Assembly (NCBI GenBank): GCA_964469215.1 | Contig: CAYXYB010000001.1 | Coordinates: 186,001 to 250,000, forward strand | Direction of reading: 5' to 3' | Origin: SKPS01 sp964469215 | GTDB lineage: Bacteria > Bacteroidota > Bacteroidia > Bacteroidales > SKPS01 | DNA length: 64,000 nt | Part shown: positions 54,352 through 63,475 of the stretch, one piece after another | Position numbering within the stretch: the first letter of the stretch is position 1 | Layout: each line of letters opens with the position of its first letter | Notes under the pieces: model-generated | Database searches by the model: none | Told to the model about the DNA's origin: nothing | Seen by the model: the letters and a program-made list of their open reading frames with translations, nothing else | Translations under genes and position numbers: made by a program

Positions 54352-55212
54352 ATGAAAACGATAGTCGCGTTTGTATTTATCCTGACCTTTTGCTCAGCTT
54401 GCAGAAGCTTTGTTCAGGTGTTTGAAACATCCTCGCCCAACACAAGGTTCACTGAAGACTGTTATGTCTTTGAAAATGACACTTTGAAAGTTTCTTACAA
54501 CTTCTGGGCTGAGAAAGGTATAATGGCATTTGCTATCTGCAATAAACTCAAAATACCAATATATATTGACTGGAAGAAATCTTCGTATATAGACAAATCC
54601 GTGAAACTTAATTATTGGACAGACAACGAGTTCACTTCATCCATTGCTGTTAGTAGCAGCTATTTCTATGATGGGCCAATCATTAGGCCAGGGCAGCCAT
54701 TTGTTACTACTGTCGGGGTATCATCTTCTATCACAAAAAAGATGGAAAGAGTTACATTCATTCCACCAGAATCTTATTACTATCGGTCGCAGTTTTATAT
54801 TCTACCAATTGACTTTTTTGCATTGGCATTAAATACTAATTATAATGAGGTTCCATTCAACTTAAAGCCGGGAAAGAAAACCAAAGTTTATTTTCAATCA
54901 TTTACAACTGAAAACACACCATTGGTTTTCAGAAATTTTCTCACTATTTCATTGTCAGAAAACTTTGCGGAGGAGTTCTATGTTGACAACCAATTTTTCA
55001 TCAGCGAAATAAAAGAGATGGATGTCAGGCATTTTGAATGTAAAAAGCTAGATGAAAGAATTAGCCCCAGAAGGTTTTACATTTTGGATGAAGAGGGGTT
55101 TATTGTCAAATTCTCATATTTTAAAAAGGGGAATGCATTTTTCATTTATATTCCAAGGCATGGAAGTATTAATAATAGAAAGAAACCTGTCAGAATTCGT
55201 ATTGATCAATAA
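54352..55212 (+). CDS. Lipoprotein of unknown function
   Basis: A 286-residue predicted lipoprotein (MKTIVAFVFILTFCSACRSF). The start at 54352 is supported by the promoter and lipobox; the longer frame would start inside the tRNA terminator. The mature part looks beta-rich (CYVFENDTLKVSYNFWAEKGIMAFAICNKL, IPIYIDWKKSSYID) and resembles hypothetical proteins common in Bacteroidota, with no named domain I recognise. Clearly A+T-richer than the genes to the left, consistent with the accessory region starting here. Confidence 0.68.
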   Translation: MKTIVAFVFILTFCSACRSFVQVFETSSPNTRFTEDCYVFENDTLKVSYNFWAEKGIMAFAICNKLKIPIYIDWKKSSYIDKSVKLNYWTDNEFTSSIAVSSSYFYDGPIIRPGQPFVTTVGVSSSITKKMERVTFIPPESYYYRSQFYILPIDFFALALNTNYNEVPFNLKPGKKTKVYFQSFTTENTPLVFRNFLTISLSENFAEEFYVDNQFFISEIKEMDVRHFECKKLDERISPRRFYILDEEGFIVKFSYFKKGNAFFIYIPRHGSINNRKKPVRIRIDQ

Positions 55213-55371
55213 TACCGGATTAATCTCATTTGGCATTAGAGCATACAATGGTTTTACAAGAATATGATTACTAAAACACAAAATCATAATGACTAATCAT
55301 AATCAATTAAAGGGAAAAGCCTTTGTGATTTACCAATGCGGACAATCCTGAGTGGACACCCCTAATTAATG

Positions 55372-55380
55372 ATATCAATA
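55372..55380 (+). repeat. Target-site duplication, left copy
   Basis: ATATCAATA, identical to 56688-56696, flanking the IS4-family element. Confidence 0.8.
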
Positions 55381-55456
55381 TACTGGTGATGCGTTAACTT
55401 TGAAAAAATTTGCATATATTGCTGATATATAATAGAATACAAGCGTTCTTTGATTT

Positions 55457-55483
55457 TTTGATTTGAATTGACGAGTAGTTTTG
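55457..55483 (+). promoter_or_regulatory. Promoter of the IS transposase
   Basis: TTTG at 55457-55460 and TAGTTTTG at 55476-55483 with 19 bp start to start; 18 bp before the ATG at 55502. Confidence 0.7.
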
Positions 55484-55501
55484 CACTTAAAATGCAGAAC
55501 T

Positions 55502-56674
55502 ATGAATTCTGGTAAGTATGTCTTTGCGCAGCTTTTACAGGTTGTCAGTAGGTACGAATTTGACAAGTGTGTAGTCCGGTACAATGGAAACTATCGAGTT
55601 AGAGAGTTAAACTGTTGGAATCAGTTTATCCAGCTCTTTTTCGGTCAGCTTACTGCACGCAACTCCCTTCGTGATATTTGTGTCTGCCTGAAAGCTCATC
55701 GGAAGAAGCTTTATCACTTGGGAATCAAGCAAAATGTCAATCAATCAACGCTGTCGCGGGCAAATGAGGGACGCGACTGGAGGATTTTTGCAGACTTTGG
55801 TGAGTACCTGATAAAACTGGTCAGGCCACTCTATGCTCAAAGCCCAATACCCAATGTTAGCGTTGAGAATGATGTGTTTGCTTTGGACTCAACCACCATT
55901 TCCTTGAGCATCAAGCTATTTGCCTGGGCGCCAGGAAAATACTCCAGGGGGGCGATCAAGATTCACACACTGCTTGACTTAAGAGGTAGTATTCCTGCCT
56001 TTATCTTCATCACTGATGGGAAGTACCATGACAGCAATATCCTGGACGAACTTGTTCCCATACCGGGAGGGATATACCTGATGGATAAGGCGTACATTGA
56101 CTTGGCCCCTCTGTATCTCATGCACAAAGCCGGTTCGTTCTTTATTACCCGGGCAAAAGTAGGTCTGGATTATGTGGTTGAAGAGCAAAATTACAATCTC
56201 GATGAAAATGCCGGACTCAGAGGTGATAAGATCATCAAGCTCGCAGGGCCAAAGTCCAAACGATTATATCCGGAACCTCTCAGGTTAGTGGAATACTATG
56301 ATGACGAAAATGAAATGGAGCTAGTCTTTTTGACCAATAACTTCGAAACAACTGCACTTGAGATTGCTCAATTGTACCGTAACCCATGGCAAATCGAGAC
56401 ATTCTTCAAATGGATAAAGCAAAACCTGACCATAAAGAAGCTCTGGGGACACTCCGAGAATGCAGTGAACATTCATGTTTGGGTAGCCATATGCACCTAC
56501 CTCATTGTTGCATACGTCAAACACCAACTTAAAAGTTCCCTGTCGATTTATGAGATCATCCAGATTCTGGGTGTCTCGGCTTTTGATAAAACCCCATTAA
56601 AAGAACTACTTACAGAAACTCAATCCAATCAAGATGTCAAAGAACAATATGAATTATTTGACTTTGAATTTTAA
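55502..56674 (+). CDS. IS4-family transposase
   Basis: A 390-residue DDE transposase. The N-terminal part (GKYVFAQLLQVVSRYEF, RNSLRDICVCL) is the DUF4372-type DNA-binding region. The catalytic part shows FALDSTTISLS with the first Asp, IYLMDKAYIDL with the second, and QIETFFKWIKQNLTIKKLWG with the Glu in the YREK-like block. The reading frame is complete and the first codon is the ATG at 55502. The element is therefore probably still active or recently so. Confidence 0.93.
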   Translation: MNSGKYVFAQLLQVVSRYEFDKCVVRYNGNYRVRELNCWNQFIQLFFGQLTARNSLRDICVCLKAHRKKLYHLGIKQNVNQSTLSRANEGRDWRIFADFGEYLIKLVRPLYAQSPIPNVSVENDVFALDSTTISLSIKLFAWAPGKYSRGAIKIHTLLDLRGSIPAFIFITDGKYHDSNILDELVPIPGGIYLMDKAYIDLAPLYLMHKAGSFFITRAKVGLDYVVEEQNYNLDENAGLRGDKIIKLAGPKSKRLYPEPLRLVEYYDDENEMELVFLTNNFETTALEIAQLYRNPWQIETFFKWIKQNLTIKKLWGHSENAVNIHVWVAICTYLIVAYVKHQLKSSLSIYEIIQILGVSAFDKTPLKELLTETQSNQDVKEQYELFDFEF

Positions 56675-56687
56675 CGCATCAGTACTA

Positions 56688-56696
56688 ATATCAATA
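56688..56696 (+). repeat. Target-site duplication, right copy
   Basis: ATATCAATA, identical to 55372-55380. Confidence 0.8.
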
Positions 56697-56752
56697 AAAA
56701 GATTAACACAATTGAAGCCAGCAAAACACATAACAACTAAATTGCAATCCAT

Positions 56753-57058
56753 ATGTACATCACCGACATCAATCACTTTCTTGATGTAACCGGCAATATT
56801 CCGGCACGGATGCCAAAGCAGGCCAGAAAGCTGGCCGCCTTCCTGACCATGGTTATTTAGGCTACCACCAGCCGGTTTCTTCAGAATAGGAGCGTGATGA
56901 CCGAACTCCGCTGCTTCTAAAAGGGTTGTCATGGAAATATTAGAATTGTGCTGCTTTCAGCAGATGATGTTATCAGCTGGCAATCCTCGGATTGTGGTTG
57001 TTCCGGAACTTTCGCAAACTGGCATAAATGCAGATGGAATTTCAGCGAGGAGCTTTGA
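56753..57058 (+). pseudogene. Decayed small zinc-ribbon-like gene
   Basis: A 101-codon frame, MYITDINHFLDVTGNIPARM..., with two in-frame stops (TAG at 56858-56860, codon 36; TAA at 56918-56920, codon 56) and no frameshift. The product would carry CF(stop)KGCHG and SDCGCSG, a spaced cysteine pattern like a zinc ribbon, and a NWHKCRWNF tail. It recalls a small protein I have seen near Bacteroidetes transposons, but I cannot name it. The IS4 element lies just upstream and may have removed its promoter before decay. Confidence 0.65.
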
Positions 57059-57107
57059 TTGGATCCAACTTTTTTCATTCCCGAGTGGGTGAACTGCTAA
57101 TTTGTTG

Positions 57108-57115
57108 TATCTTTG
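57108..57115 (+). promoter_or_regulatory. -7 element upstream of darT
   Basis: TATCTTTG; 160 bp before the darT ATG, leaving a leader in which no convincing ORF is seen. It may serve an unrecognised short RNA. Confidence 0.4.
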
Positions 57116-57275
57116 GCTTCGTAGAAGCTCATTGGCCTAAGTACTATCGTAATGAGAAGGTTGGGGGAAACATATGGAATAAAGGCAACGTGAAAAGGGT
57201 TACTGCAAGCTTAAATCGAGTCTCATCCGATAAAAAAAACATTGATCTAAAGTAGTCAGAATAATAGATTGCTGC

Positions 57276-57899
57276 ATGCCTGATTTAAATAGAATATTTC
57301 TGTTCAGAATTACCCATATTCAGAATATCACGCATATTCTTCAAAATGGCATAACGCATACGTCATCTGTAAATGCAAATCCTGAATTTGTGCCAATTGG
57401 TGATGGCAGTTTAATCACTACAAGAAGCAACTTTATTCTAAACAATGGAAGACGTTTAGACGAATATGTTCCGTTTTACTTTGGATCGAGAACCCCTATG
57501 CTGTATGTGATTCAATACGGGTATAACAAAGTGCCACCCACCCCATCAGAAAATATTGTGTATCTTATGAGCTCTGTTCAAAAAATTATTGATCTGGGAT
57601 TGGATTTCGTTTTTACTGATGGCCATGCCGTCGATGGCTTTAGTTCCCAATACACGGCAGCTGATATTCAGAGGATAGATTCAATAATTGATAAGACCGC
57701 AATAGATGCCAGGTATTGGAGAGATGAAAATGATCTGGATAAAAAAAGAAGAAAAGAAGCAGAGTTTTTGGTATTAGGGGACATTCCCAACGGAGCCATT
57801 TTGGGCTATATCACCTACAACGAAAACGCGAAAATAAAGATAATCAAACTTGGTGCAGATGCAACCAAAGTTCACATTAAACCAGAATATTATTTTTAA
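57276..57899 (+). CDS. darT: DarT-type DNA thymidine ADP-ribosyltransferase toxin (DUF4433)
   Basis: A 207-residue DUF4433 protein. DarT enzymes attach ADP-ribose from NAD+ to thymidine in single-stranded DNA, blocking replication and defending against phage. Supporting segments are the N-terminal FRITHIQNITHILQNGITH, the central YVPFYFGSRTPMLYVIQYG, and KRRKEAEFLVLGDIP, whose Glu is the candidate catalytic residue. It ends 3 bp before the macrodomain gene, the standard toxin-antitoxin arrangement. Length is normal. Confidence 0.92.
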   Translation: MPDLNRIFLFRITHIQNITHILQNGITHTSSVNANPEFVPIGDGSLITTRSNFILNNGRRLDEYVPFYFGSRTPMLYVIQYGYNKVPPTPSENIVYLMSSVQKIIDLGLDFVFTDGHAVDGFSSQYTAADIQRIDSIIDKTAIDARYWRDENDLDKKRRKEAEFLVLGDIPNGAILGYITYNENAKIKIIKLGADATKVHIKPEYYF

Positions 57900-57902
57900 A
57901 AT

Positions 57903-58937
57903 ATGATACATTACAGAATCGGTAACTTGTTGGAGAGTGAAGCAGAAGCTTTGGTTAACACGGTAAACACGATCGGCCTTATGGGTAAAGGGATAGCTCT
58001 GCAGTTTAAGAATGCATTCCCGAATAATTACAAGCTGTATTCCAATGCTTGTAAAAACGGAGACATGAAAATAGGTCAACTCTTTATTACCGAGGATGAA
58101 TCTTTATTAACCGGGCAAAAAATAATTGTAAATTTTCCCACAAAGAAACACTGGCGTTATCCATCAGAATATCAATATATTGAAGATGGTTTAACAGAGT
58201 TAGTGAGAGTTATCCAAGAAAAAAAAATAAAATCTATTGCCATACCTCCGCTGGGTTCAGGGAATGGAGGACTAGACTGGAACAAGGTGAAACAGATTTT
58301 AATGAAACATTTATCAGATCTGGATTGTGATATTCAAATCTATGAGCCAAGTACGGCCATTCAGGAAGCATTAAAGAAGGAGAGTGTGAAATTAACTCCT
58401 GCGAGGGCAATGTTGTTATCTGTTTTGTATGAATTGGTTTGCAACGGTGAGTTTGTGTCTGAATTTTCATCAGAGAAAATCGCCTACTTTCTTCAACGAT
58501 TTGGTGCAAAAGAGGCTTTCAGGTTGGAGTTCAAGCCAAATTTTTATGGTCCCTATTCTGGCAAAGTAAAACACGTTTTGTATTACCTGAATGGCAGCTA
58601 TATCATGGGTTACAGCGCTAAAGATAAAAAGCCATTTGAGGAATTAGGTATAATCCCAGATGGTGAAGTCGAAGTGCATGAGTTTCTGGAAAAACAAGAA
58701 AACGCACTTTACAAAAGCACCGTCGAAAAAACAAAGCGATTTCTGAAAGGGTTTTATTCTCCTTTTGGTTTGGAATTACTCTCGACCATTGATTTCATCA
58801 TGCAAGAAAAGAATCTTAAGACACTACCACAGATCATAGCGGAGCTGGATCAATGGAGCAACCGAAAGAAGACCCTGTTTACCAACCCAAAATTTGTTCA
58901 AATTGCGATTGATAATTTAAAAACACACCTAAATTAA
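57903..58937 (+). CDS. darG: DarG-type macrodomain antitoxin
   Basis: A 344-residue protein. The N-terminal macrodomain (about 1-150) has EALVNTVNTIGLMGKGIALQFKNAFP and IPPLGSGNGGLDW, the DarG pattern that removes ADP-ribose from DNA. The C-terminal about 190 residues (TPARAMLLSVLYEL ... FLQRFGAKEAFRLEFKPNFYGPYS) form the DarT-binding part of DarG. It lies 3 bp after darT. Together they form a complete DarTG system. Confidence 0.93.
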   Translation: MIHYRIGNLLESEAEALVNTVNTIGLMGKGIALQFKNAFPNNYKLYSNACKNGDMKIGQLFITEDESLLTGQKIIVNFPTKKHWRYPSEYQYIEDGLTELVRVIQEKKIKSIAIPPLGSGNGGLDWNKVKQILMKHLSDLDCDIQIYEPSTAIQEALKKESVKLTPARAMLLSVLYELVCNGEFVSEFSSEKIAYFLQRFGAKEAFRLEFKPNFYGPYSGKVKHVLYYLNGSYIMGYSAKDKKPFEELGIIPDGEVEVHEFLEKQENALYKSTVEKTKRFLKGFYSPFGLELLSTIDFIMQEKNLKTLPQIIAELDQWSNRKKTLFTNPKFVQIAIDNLKTHLN

Positions 58938-58988
58938 GAGAAGCCATACGTATCACAGATTCGAGTTTCCTGATCTGGTTTGGCTTAC

Positions 58989-58996
58989 TATATTTG
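58989..58996 (+). promoter_or_regulatory. -7 element of the hsd operon
   Basis: TATATTTG, 44 bp before the hsdM ATG; it makes the restriction operon separate from darTG. Confidence 0.5.
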
Positions 58997-59040
58997 CCTG
59001 ACATAGTCTACTCCCGAAACATCAAAACCGTCAACACAAC

Positions 59041-60501
59041 ATGTTTGAACAGACCTTTAAGAATATTGATGACATACTGCATAAAGATGCGGGTTGCAGC
59101 AGTGAACTGGATTATGTGGAACAGACATCTTGGGTTCTGTTCCTGAAGTATCTGGATGATTTTGAAAAGGATAGATCAACCGCTGCCGAACTGACAGGTA
59201 AAACATATACCTATATCATCGACCCAGAATACCAGTGGAAGAAATGGGCGGTGCCCAAGATGAAGGATGGCAAACTGGATCATCATAAAGCGCTAACAGG
59301 TGATGACCTGAAGGAGTTTGTTGACCTGAAACTCTTCCCCTACCTGAAGAAGTTCAAATCAACCGCCGAAAGTGCCGATACTATCCAATACAAAATTGGC
59401 GAGATATTCAGCGAAATCAAGAACAAGATTCAATCGGGTTATAACCTGAGGGAAGTTATCAATCTGGTGGATGAGCTTCGGTTCAGAACGCATGCCGAAA
59501 AGCATGAAATGAGCCACTTGTATGAGGGCAAGATACAAAACATGGGCAATGCGGGTCGTAATGGTGGTGAATATTACACCCCCCGTCCGTTGATCAGAAC
59601 CATTGTGAAGGTGGTTGCACCGAAGATCGGCAATACCATTTATGACGGTGCGGCAGGTTCCGCTGGATTTCTTGTGGAGGCGTTTCAGTACCTGAAAGAC
59701 AGCAAGCAACTCTCATCCAATGATATGGTGGCATTGCAGAAAAAGACCTTCTACGGAAAGGAGAAGAAGTCGCTGGCATATATTATCGGCACCATGAACA
59801 TGATTCTTCATGGCATTGAAGCGCCCAACATTATCCACACCAACACGCTTGCAGAAAATCTTGCCGATATTCAGGAGAGAGACCGTTATGATGTGGTGCT
59901 GGCAAATCCACCGTTTGGTGGTAAGGAACGTTCTGAGGTGCAGCAGAACTTTCCCATCAAAACGGGTGAAACCGCATTCCTGTTCCTGCAACATTTCATC
60001 AAGATTCTGAAAGCGGGTGGCAAGGGTGGTGTGGTGATTAAGAACACATTTCTGAGCAATACCGACAATGCATCTGTGAGTTTAAGAAAACTGCTGCTGG
60101 AGAGTTGTAACCTGCATACGGTATTGGATTTGCCCGGTGGCACCTTTTCGGGTGCTGGTGTTAAAACTGTGGTGCTGTTCTTTGAAAAGGGCACACCCAG
60201 TCGAAAGGTGTGGTTTTATCAGTTGAATCTGGACAGGAACCTTGGCAAGGGTAATCCGTTAAACGAAAATGATCTTGCGCAGTTTGTGGAACTTCAGAAA
60301 ACATTTGCCGATAGCGAAAACTCTTGGTCGGTGGATGTAAGCAAAGTGGATACACAGACCTACGATTTGTCGGTGAAGAACCCCAATAAGAAGCAGGAAG
60401 TGAAACTGCGTGATCCAAAAGAGATACTTCAACAGATGAAGCAACTGGATAAGGAAAGTGCGGAAATTCTGGATACGATAAAAAGCCTGATTGGATCATG
60501 A
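59041..60501 (+). CDS. hsdM: Type I restriction-modification methyltransferase subunit HsdM
   Basis: A 486-residue N6-adenine methyltransferase. The N-terminal helical HsdM domain (1-130) is followed by SAM motif I DGAAGSAGFLVEA (the Asp-Pro-Ala-Cys-Gly form is altered to Asp-Gly-Ala-Ala-Gly) and motif IV VVLANPPFGGKE with NPPF. It methylates host sites and forms the core of the restriction complex with HsdS and HsdR. It overlaps the next gene by 4 bp. Confidence 0.95.
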   Translation: MFEQTFKNIDDILHKDAGCSSELDYVEQTSWVLFLKYLDDFEKDRSTAAELTGKTYTYIIDPEYQWKKWAVPKMKDGKLDHHKALTGDDLKEFVDLKLFPYLKKFKSTAESADTIQYKIGEIFSEIKNKIQSGYNLREVINLVDELRFRTHAEKHEMSHLYEGKIQNMGNAGRNGGEYYTPRPLIRTIVKVVAPKIGNTIYDGAAGSAGFLVEAFQYLKDSKQLSSNDMVALQKKTFYGKEKKSLAYIIGTMNMILHGIEAPNIIHTNTLAENLADIQERDRYDVVLANPPFGGKERSEVQQNFPIKTGETAFLFLQHFIKILKAGGKGGVVIKNTFLSNTDNASVSLRKLLLESCNLHTVLDLPGGTFSGAGVKTVVLFFEKGTPSRKVWFYQLNLDRNLGKGNPLNENDLAQFVELQKTFADSENSWSVDVSKVDTQTYDLSVKNPNKKQEVKLRDPKEILQQMKQLDKESAEILDTIKSLIGS

Positions 60502-61358
60502 AAAACGAAATAATTCTATATCGTCCTGATGAACTTGCCGAGCACATTGAGGTGAGGCTTGAAGATGAAACGGTATGGCTCCACAGGCAACAGATTTCGG
60601 TTTTATTCGACAGAGATGTTAAAACGATCGGAAAGCACATTAATAATGTGTTTTCAGAAGGCGAACTTGATAAAGAAGCAACTGTCGCAAAATTTGCGAC
60701 AGTTCAAAACGAAGGGGGCAGATTGGTAGAACGGCAGTTAGAATTTTACAACCTCGATGTCATTATTTCGGTTGGATACCGTGTAAAATCAAAACAAGGA
60801 ACCCAATTTCGGATTTGGGCAACAAGGGTGCTCAAGGACTATCTGCTCAAAGGTTATGCAATCAACAACCGCATGAACCGATTGGAAGACAACTTTGAAG
60901 CCCTGAAACACAAAGTAAATGAGATAGACCTGCAATTAAGCATCCACCAGATACCTACACAAGGCGTGTTTTTCGAAGGTCAGGTGTTTGATGCTTACGA
61001 ACTGGCATCAAAAATAATACGCTCTGCCATACAAAGCATAGTGCTGATTGATAACTATATAGATGAATCCACCTTTACCCATTTGTCAAAAAAGGAACCA
61101 GAGGTTAAAGTGCTGTTGTTAACCAAAATCATAAGCAACCAACTTTTGTTAGACCTTGAGAAAGCAAATGAACAATACGGAAATTTTGCAATAAAAACTT
61201 TCACCCTCAGTCACGACCGCTTTTTGATTATTGATGGCAGTGAAATCTACCATCTGGGGGCTTCCCTGAAAGATCTGGGCAGAAAATGGTTCGCATTTTC
61301 CAGAATCGATCAAAACTCGGTGCAATCCATGCTTAATAAAATAGGGCAGCTGATATGA
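60498..61358 (+). CDS. RhuM-family N-terminal domain fused to a PLD-like C-terminal region
   Basis: A 286-residue protein. Residues about 5-140 match the RhuM virulence family (VRLEDETVWLHRQQISVLFDR, IGKHINNVFSEGEL, FYNLDVIISVGYRV, KQGTQFRIWATRVLKDYL). Residues about 160-280 carry SHDRFLIIDGSEIYHLGAS, an HxK/R...D-type motif as in one half of a phospholipase D-like active site, with Arg in place of Lys. It overlaps hsdM and hsdS by 4 bp on each side, so it is translationally locked into the restriction operon. RhuM genes occur in type I RM loci in many bacteria; their function is unknown. Whether the PLD-like part is a nuclease is an inference. Confidence 0.85.
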   Translation: MKNEIILYRPDELAEHIEVRLEDETVWLHRQQISVLFDRDVKTIGKHINNVFSEGELDKEATVAKFATVQNEGGRLVERQLEFYNLDVIISVGYRVKSKQGTQFRIWATRVLKDYLLKGYAINNRMNRLEDNFEALKHKVNEIDLQLSIHQIPTQGVFFEGQVFDAYELASKIIRSAIQSIVLIDNYIDESTFTHLSKKEPEVKVLLLTKIISNQLLLDLEKANEQYGNFAIKTFTLSHDRFLIIDGSEIYHLGASLKDLGRKWFAFSRIDQNSVQSMLNKIGQLI

Positions 61359-62557
61359 AAGAGGGATGGCAAATAAAGAAGTTGGGGGATATCGGAAGAG
61401 CATCGATGTGTAAAAGAGTTTTTAAAGACCAAACCCACCCTTCAGGAGATATCCCTTTCTATAAAATTGGAACATTTGGTAAGACCCCAGATGCCTATAT
61501 ATCCAAGGAATTGTATAACGATTTTAGCAAAAATTACCCCTTCCCTAAAATTGGTGACGTTCTTATTTCTGCATCAGGAACAATAGGAAGACGGGTTAGG
61601 TATGACGGTAAACCAGCCTATTTTCAGGATTCCAATATTGTTTGGATTGATAATGATGAAAAGCATGTGCTGAATGATTACTTGTATCATTTCTATGAAA
61701 AATGTGATTGGAATTCGACAAAAGGTGCTACAATATCTCGGCTTTACTATGATAATCTCAAGCAAATTGAGATCCCCATCCCCCCCCTTCCCGAACAGCA
61801 GCGCATTGTTGCCATACTGGATGAAGCATTTGCAGCCATCAATAAGGCAAAGGAAAACGCCCAGCAAAACCTTAAAAATGCCAAGGAACTGTTTGAGGGA
61901 TATCTGCAAAGCGTTTTTGAAAATAAGGGTGATGGGTGGATTAGTAGCACAATTGGCGAAACATGCAAATTGATGACAGGGGGAACACCAAGCACTACAA
62001 AAAGAGAATATTTTGAAGGTGGGAATATAAAATGGTTAGTATCTGGCGACATAAACCAAAAAGAGATATTCGATTGCGAAGGTAGAATTACCGAGTTGGG
62101 TTTAGAAAACTCAAACGCACGTTATCTGCCAATTAATTCCGTTCTTATTGCTTTAAATGGTCAGGGAAAAACAAGGGGTACAGTTGCTATGTTAAGAACC
62201 AAGGCTACTTGCAATCAATCTTTGGTTAGTATTTATCCAAACGATGTAAACAAAGTTCTGCCTGAATTAATATTTGCTAATCTAGATGGACGTTATACTG
62301 AGATAAGAACATTGACAGGTGATAGCGGTAATGATAGACGCGGTTTAAATATGCCTATTATTAGGAATATTAGTTTTTCATATCCAAAATCAATTGAAAT
62401 ACAACAGAGTTTAATTTGCCAATTAGACGCCCTGCGAGACGAAACCAAGAAACTGGAATCCATATACAATCAGAAATTGAATGACTTGGAAGAATTAAAG
62501 AAAAGTATGTTGCAGAAGGCATTTGCGGGGGAGTTGTTTAGTAGTGAACCTATTTAA
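61355..62557 (+). CDS. hsdS: Type I restriction specificity subunit HsdS
   Basis: A 400-residue specificity subunit with the usual two target-recognition domains (about 1-140 and 195-345), each followed by a conserved helical spacer: PLPEQQRIVAILDEAFAAI and QQSLICQLDALRDETKKLESIYNQKL. The end KSMLQKAFAGELF is the typical HsdS terminus. It determines the DNA sequence bound by the complex. The recognition sequence cannot be read from this. Confidence 0.95.
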   Translation: MKEGWQIKKLGDIGRASMCKRVFKDQTHPSGDIPFYKIGTFGKTPDAYISKELYNDFSKNYPFPKIGDVLISASGTIGRRVRYDGKPAYFQDSNIVWIDNDEKHVLNDYLYHFYEKCDWNSTKGATISRLYYDNLKQIEIPIPPLPEQQRIVAILDEAFAAINKAKENAQQNLKNAKELFEGYLQSVFENKGDGWISSTIGETCKLMTGGTPSTTKREYFEGGNIKWLVSGDINQKEIFDCEGRITELGLENSNARYLPINSVLIALNGQGKTRGTVAMLRTKATCNQSLVSIYPNDVNKVLPELIFANLDGRYTEIRTLTGDSGNDRRGLNMPIIRNISFSYPKSIEIQQSLICQLDALRDETKKLESIYNQKLNDLEELKKSMLQKAFAGELFSSEPI

Positions 62558-62582
62558 CCAAAAACCAAAAAGGTGTAGCAGT

Positions 62583-63473
62583 ATGACCTGGAATAAAAAC
62601 AACATAGTGAGCGAGCCATCAGATAAATGGGGTGGAGCATGGACAGAAAAGAAACTGGAAGCCTTTTCAAAATATGTATGGTCTTATCTTGCCATAATGA
62701 AGAATTTTCCATTCTGGAAAACCATTTACTTTGATGGATTTGCTGGGAGCGGAACACGAGAAAAGCAGAAGAATGCAGAATTGATGCAACAACTAAAAAT
62801 AACCGAAGAAGAGGAGAAGACCTACAAAGGAGCTGCTGAGAGAGTATTGGAAATGAAGGATTTGAATTTCGATTTTTATTATTTCATCGACAAATTTGAT
62901 TCATCTTTGATGAAGCTAAAAGATAAACTTGAAGAAAAGCATAAGGACAAAACGATTGTTTATCGATCAGGTGATGCAAACCATCAATTGTTTGAGCTTT
63001 CCAGGGCGTTAAAAACAAAAAAGTATGCGGCTTTGGTGTTTCTTGATCCTTTTGGAATGCAGATAGACTGGAATGCTATAGCCGAGTTGAAAGATACCCG
63101 TTCCGATGTGTGGATTTTAATACCAACAGGAGTCATTGTGAACCGTTTGCTGGACAGGGCTGGGAAATTGGAATTTAGTGACAAACTAGAGTCCTTTTTC
63201 GGCTTGCCTGTCGAAGAGATTAAAAACCATTTTTACAAGCAGAACAAGGTGCAGACACTTTTTGGCGAGGAAGAAATCATCACAAAAGTATCACAACCTA
63301 TTGAAAAAATTGCACGTTTGTATGCAGAGCGTATGAAAACCATCTGGAAGTATGTAACTGATGAACCATTAGTATTACGGAACACAACCGGATCACCGAT
63401 TTTTCACTTTGTATTCGCATCAAACAACCAAAATGCAAAATCAATTGCCAAGCAAATTATTCAAAACTTATAG
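62583..63473 (+). CDS. tcmP: Three-Cys-motif partner protein TcmP
   Basis: A 296-residue protein of the TcmP family, named for its regular pairing with a three-Cys-motif protein. Visible blocks are YFDGFAGSGTREK (about 44-56) and ALVFLDPFGMQIDW, a Rossmann-like pattern reminiscent of SAM-binding methyltransferases. The start at 62583 is preferred; the longer frame overlaps hsdS. It ends 2 bp before the start of the DUF5131 gene, the classical partner. Biochemical function is unknown. Confidence 0.88.
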   Translation: MTWNKNNIVSEPSDKWGGAWTEKKLEAFSKYVWSYLAIMKNFPFWKTIYFDGFAGSGTREKQKNAELMQQLKITEEEEKTYKGAAERVLEMKDLNFDFYYFIDKFDSSLMKLKDKLEEKHKDKTIVYRSGDANHQLFELSRALKTKKYAALVFLDPFGMQIDWNAIAELKDTRSDVWILIPTGVIVNRLLDRAGKLEFSDKLESFFGLPVEEIKNHFYKQNKVQTLFGEEEIITKVSQPIEKIARLYAERMKTIWKYVTDEPLVLRNTTGSPIFHFVFASNNQNAKSIAKQIIQNL

Positions 63474-63475
63474 TC

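Larger units (their letters stand above)
55381..56687 (+). mobile_element. IS4-family insertion sequence, 1307 bp, intact
   Basis: The element is bounded by imperfect terminal inverted repeats: left TACTGGTGATGCGTTAAC, right (reverse complement) TAGTACTGATGCGTTAAA, sharing the core TGATGCGTTAA. Both sides carry the 9-bp direct repeat ATATCAATA, the expected length for IS4-type transposition. It contains one transposase gene with its own promoter. Ends were set by the duplication; a shift of one or two bases is possible. Confidence 0.85.

Noticed and set aside
56753..57058. Intact small zinc-ribbon protein
   Set aside because: Two in-frame stops (56858 and 56918) break the frame.
57028..57255. 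A 75-codon ORF before darT
   Set aside because: No domain, overlaps the decayed gene and the promoter element at 57108-57115.
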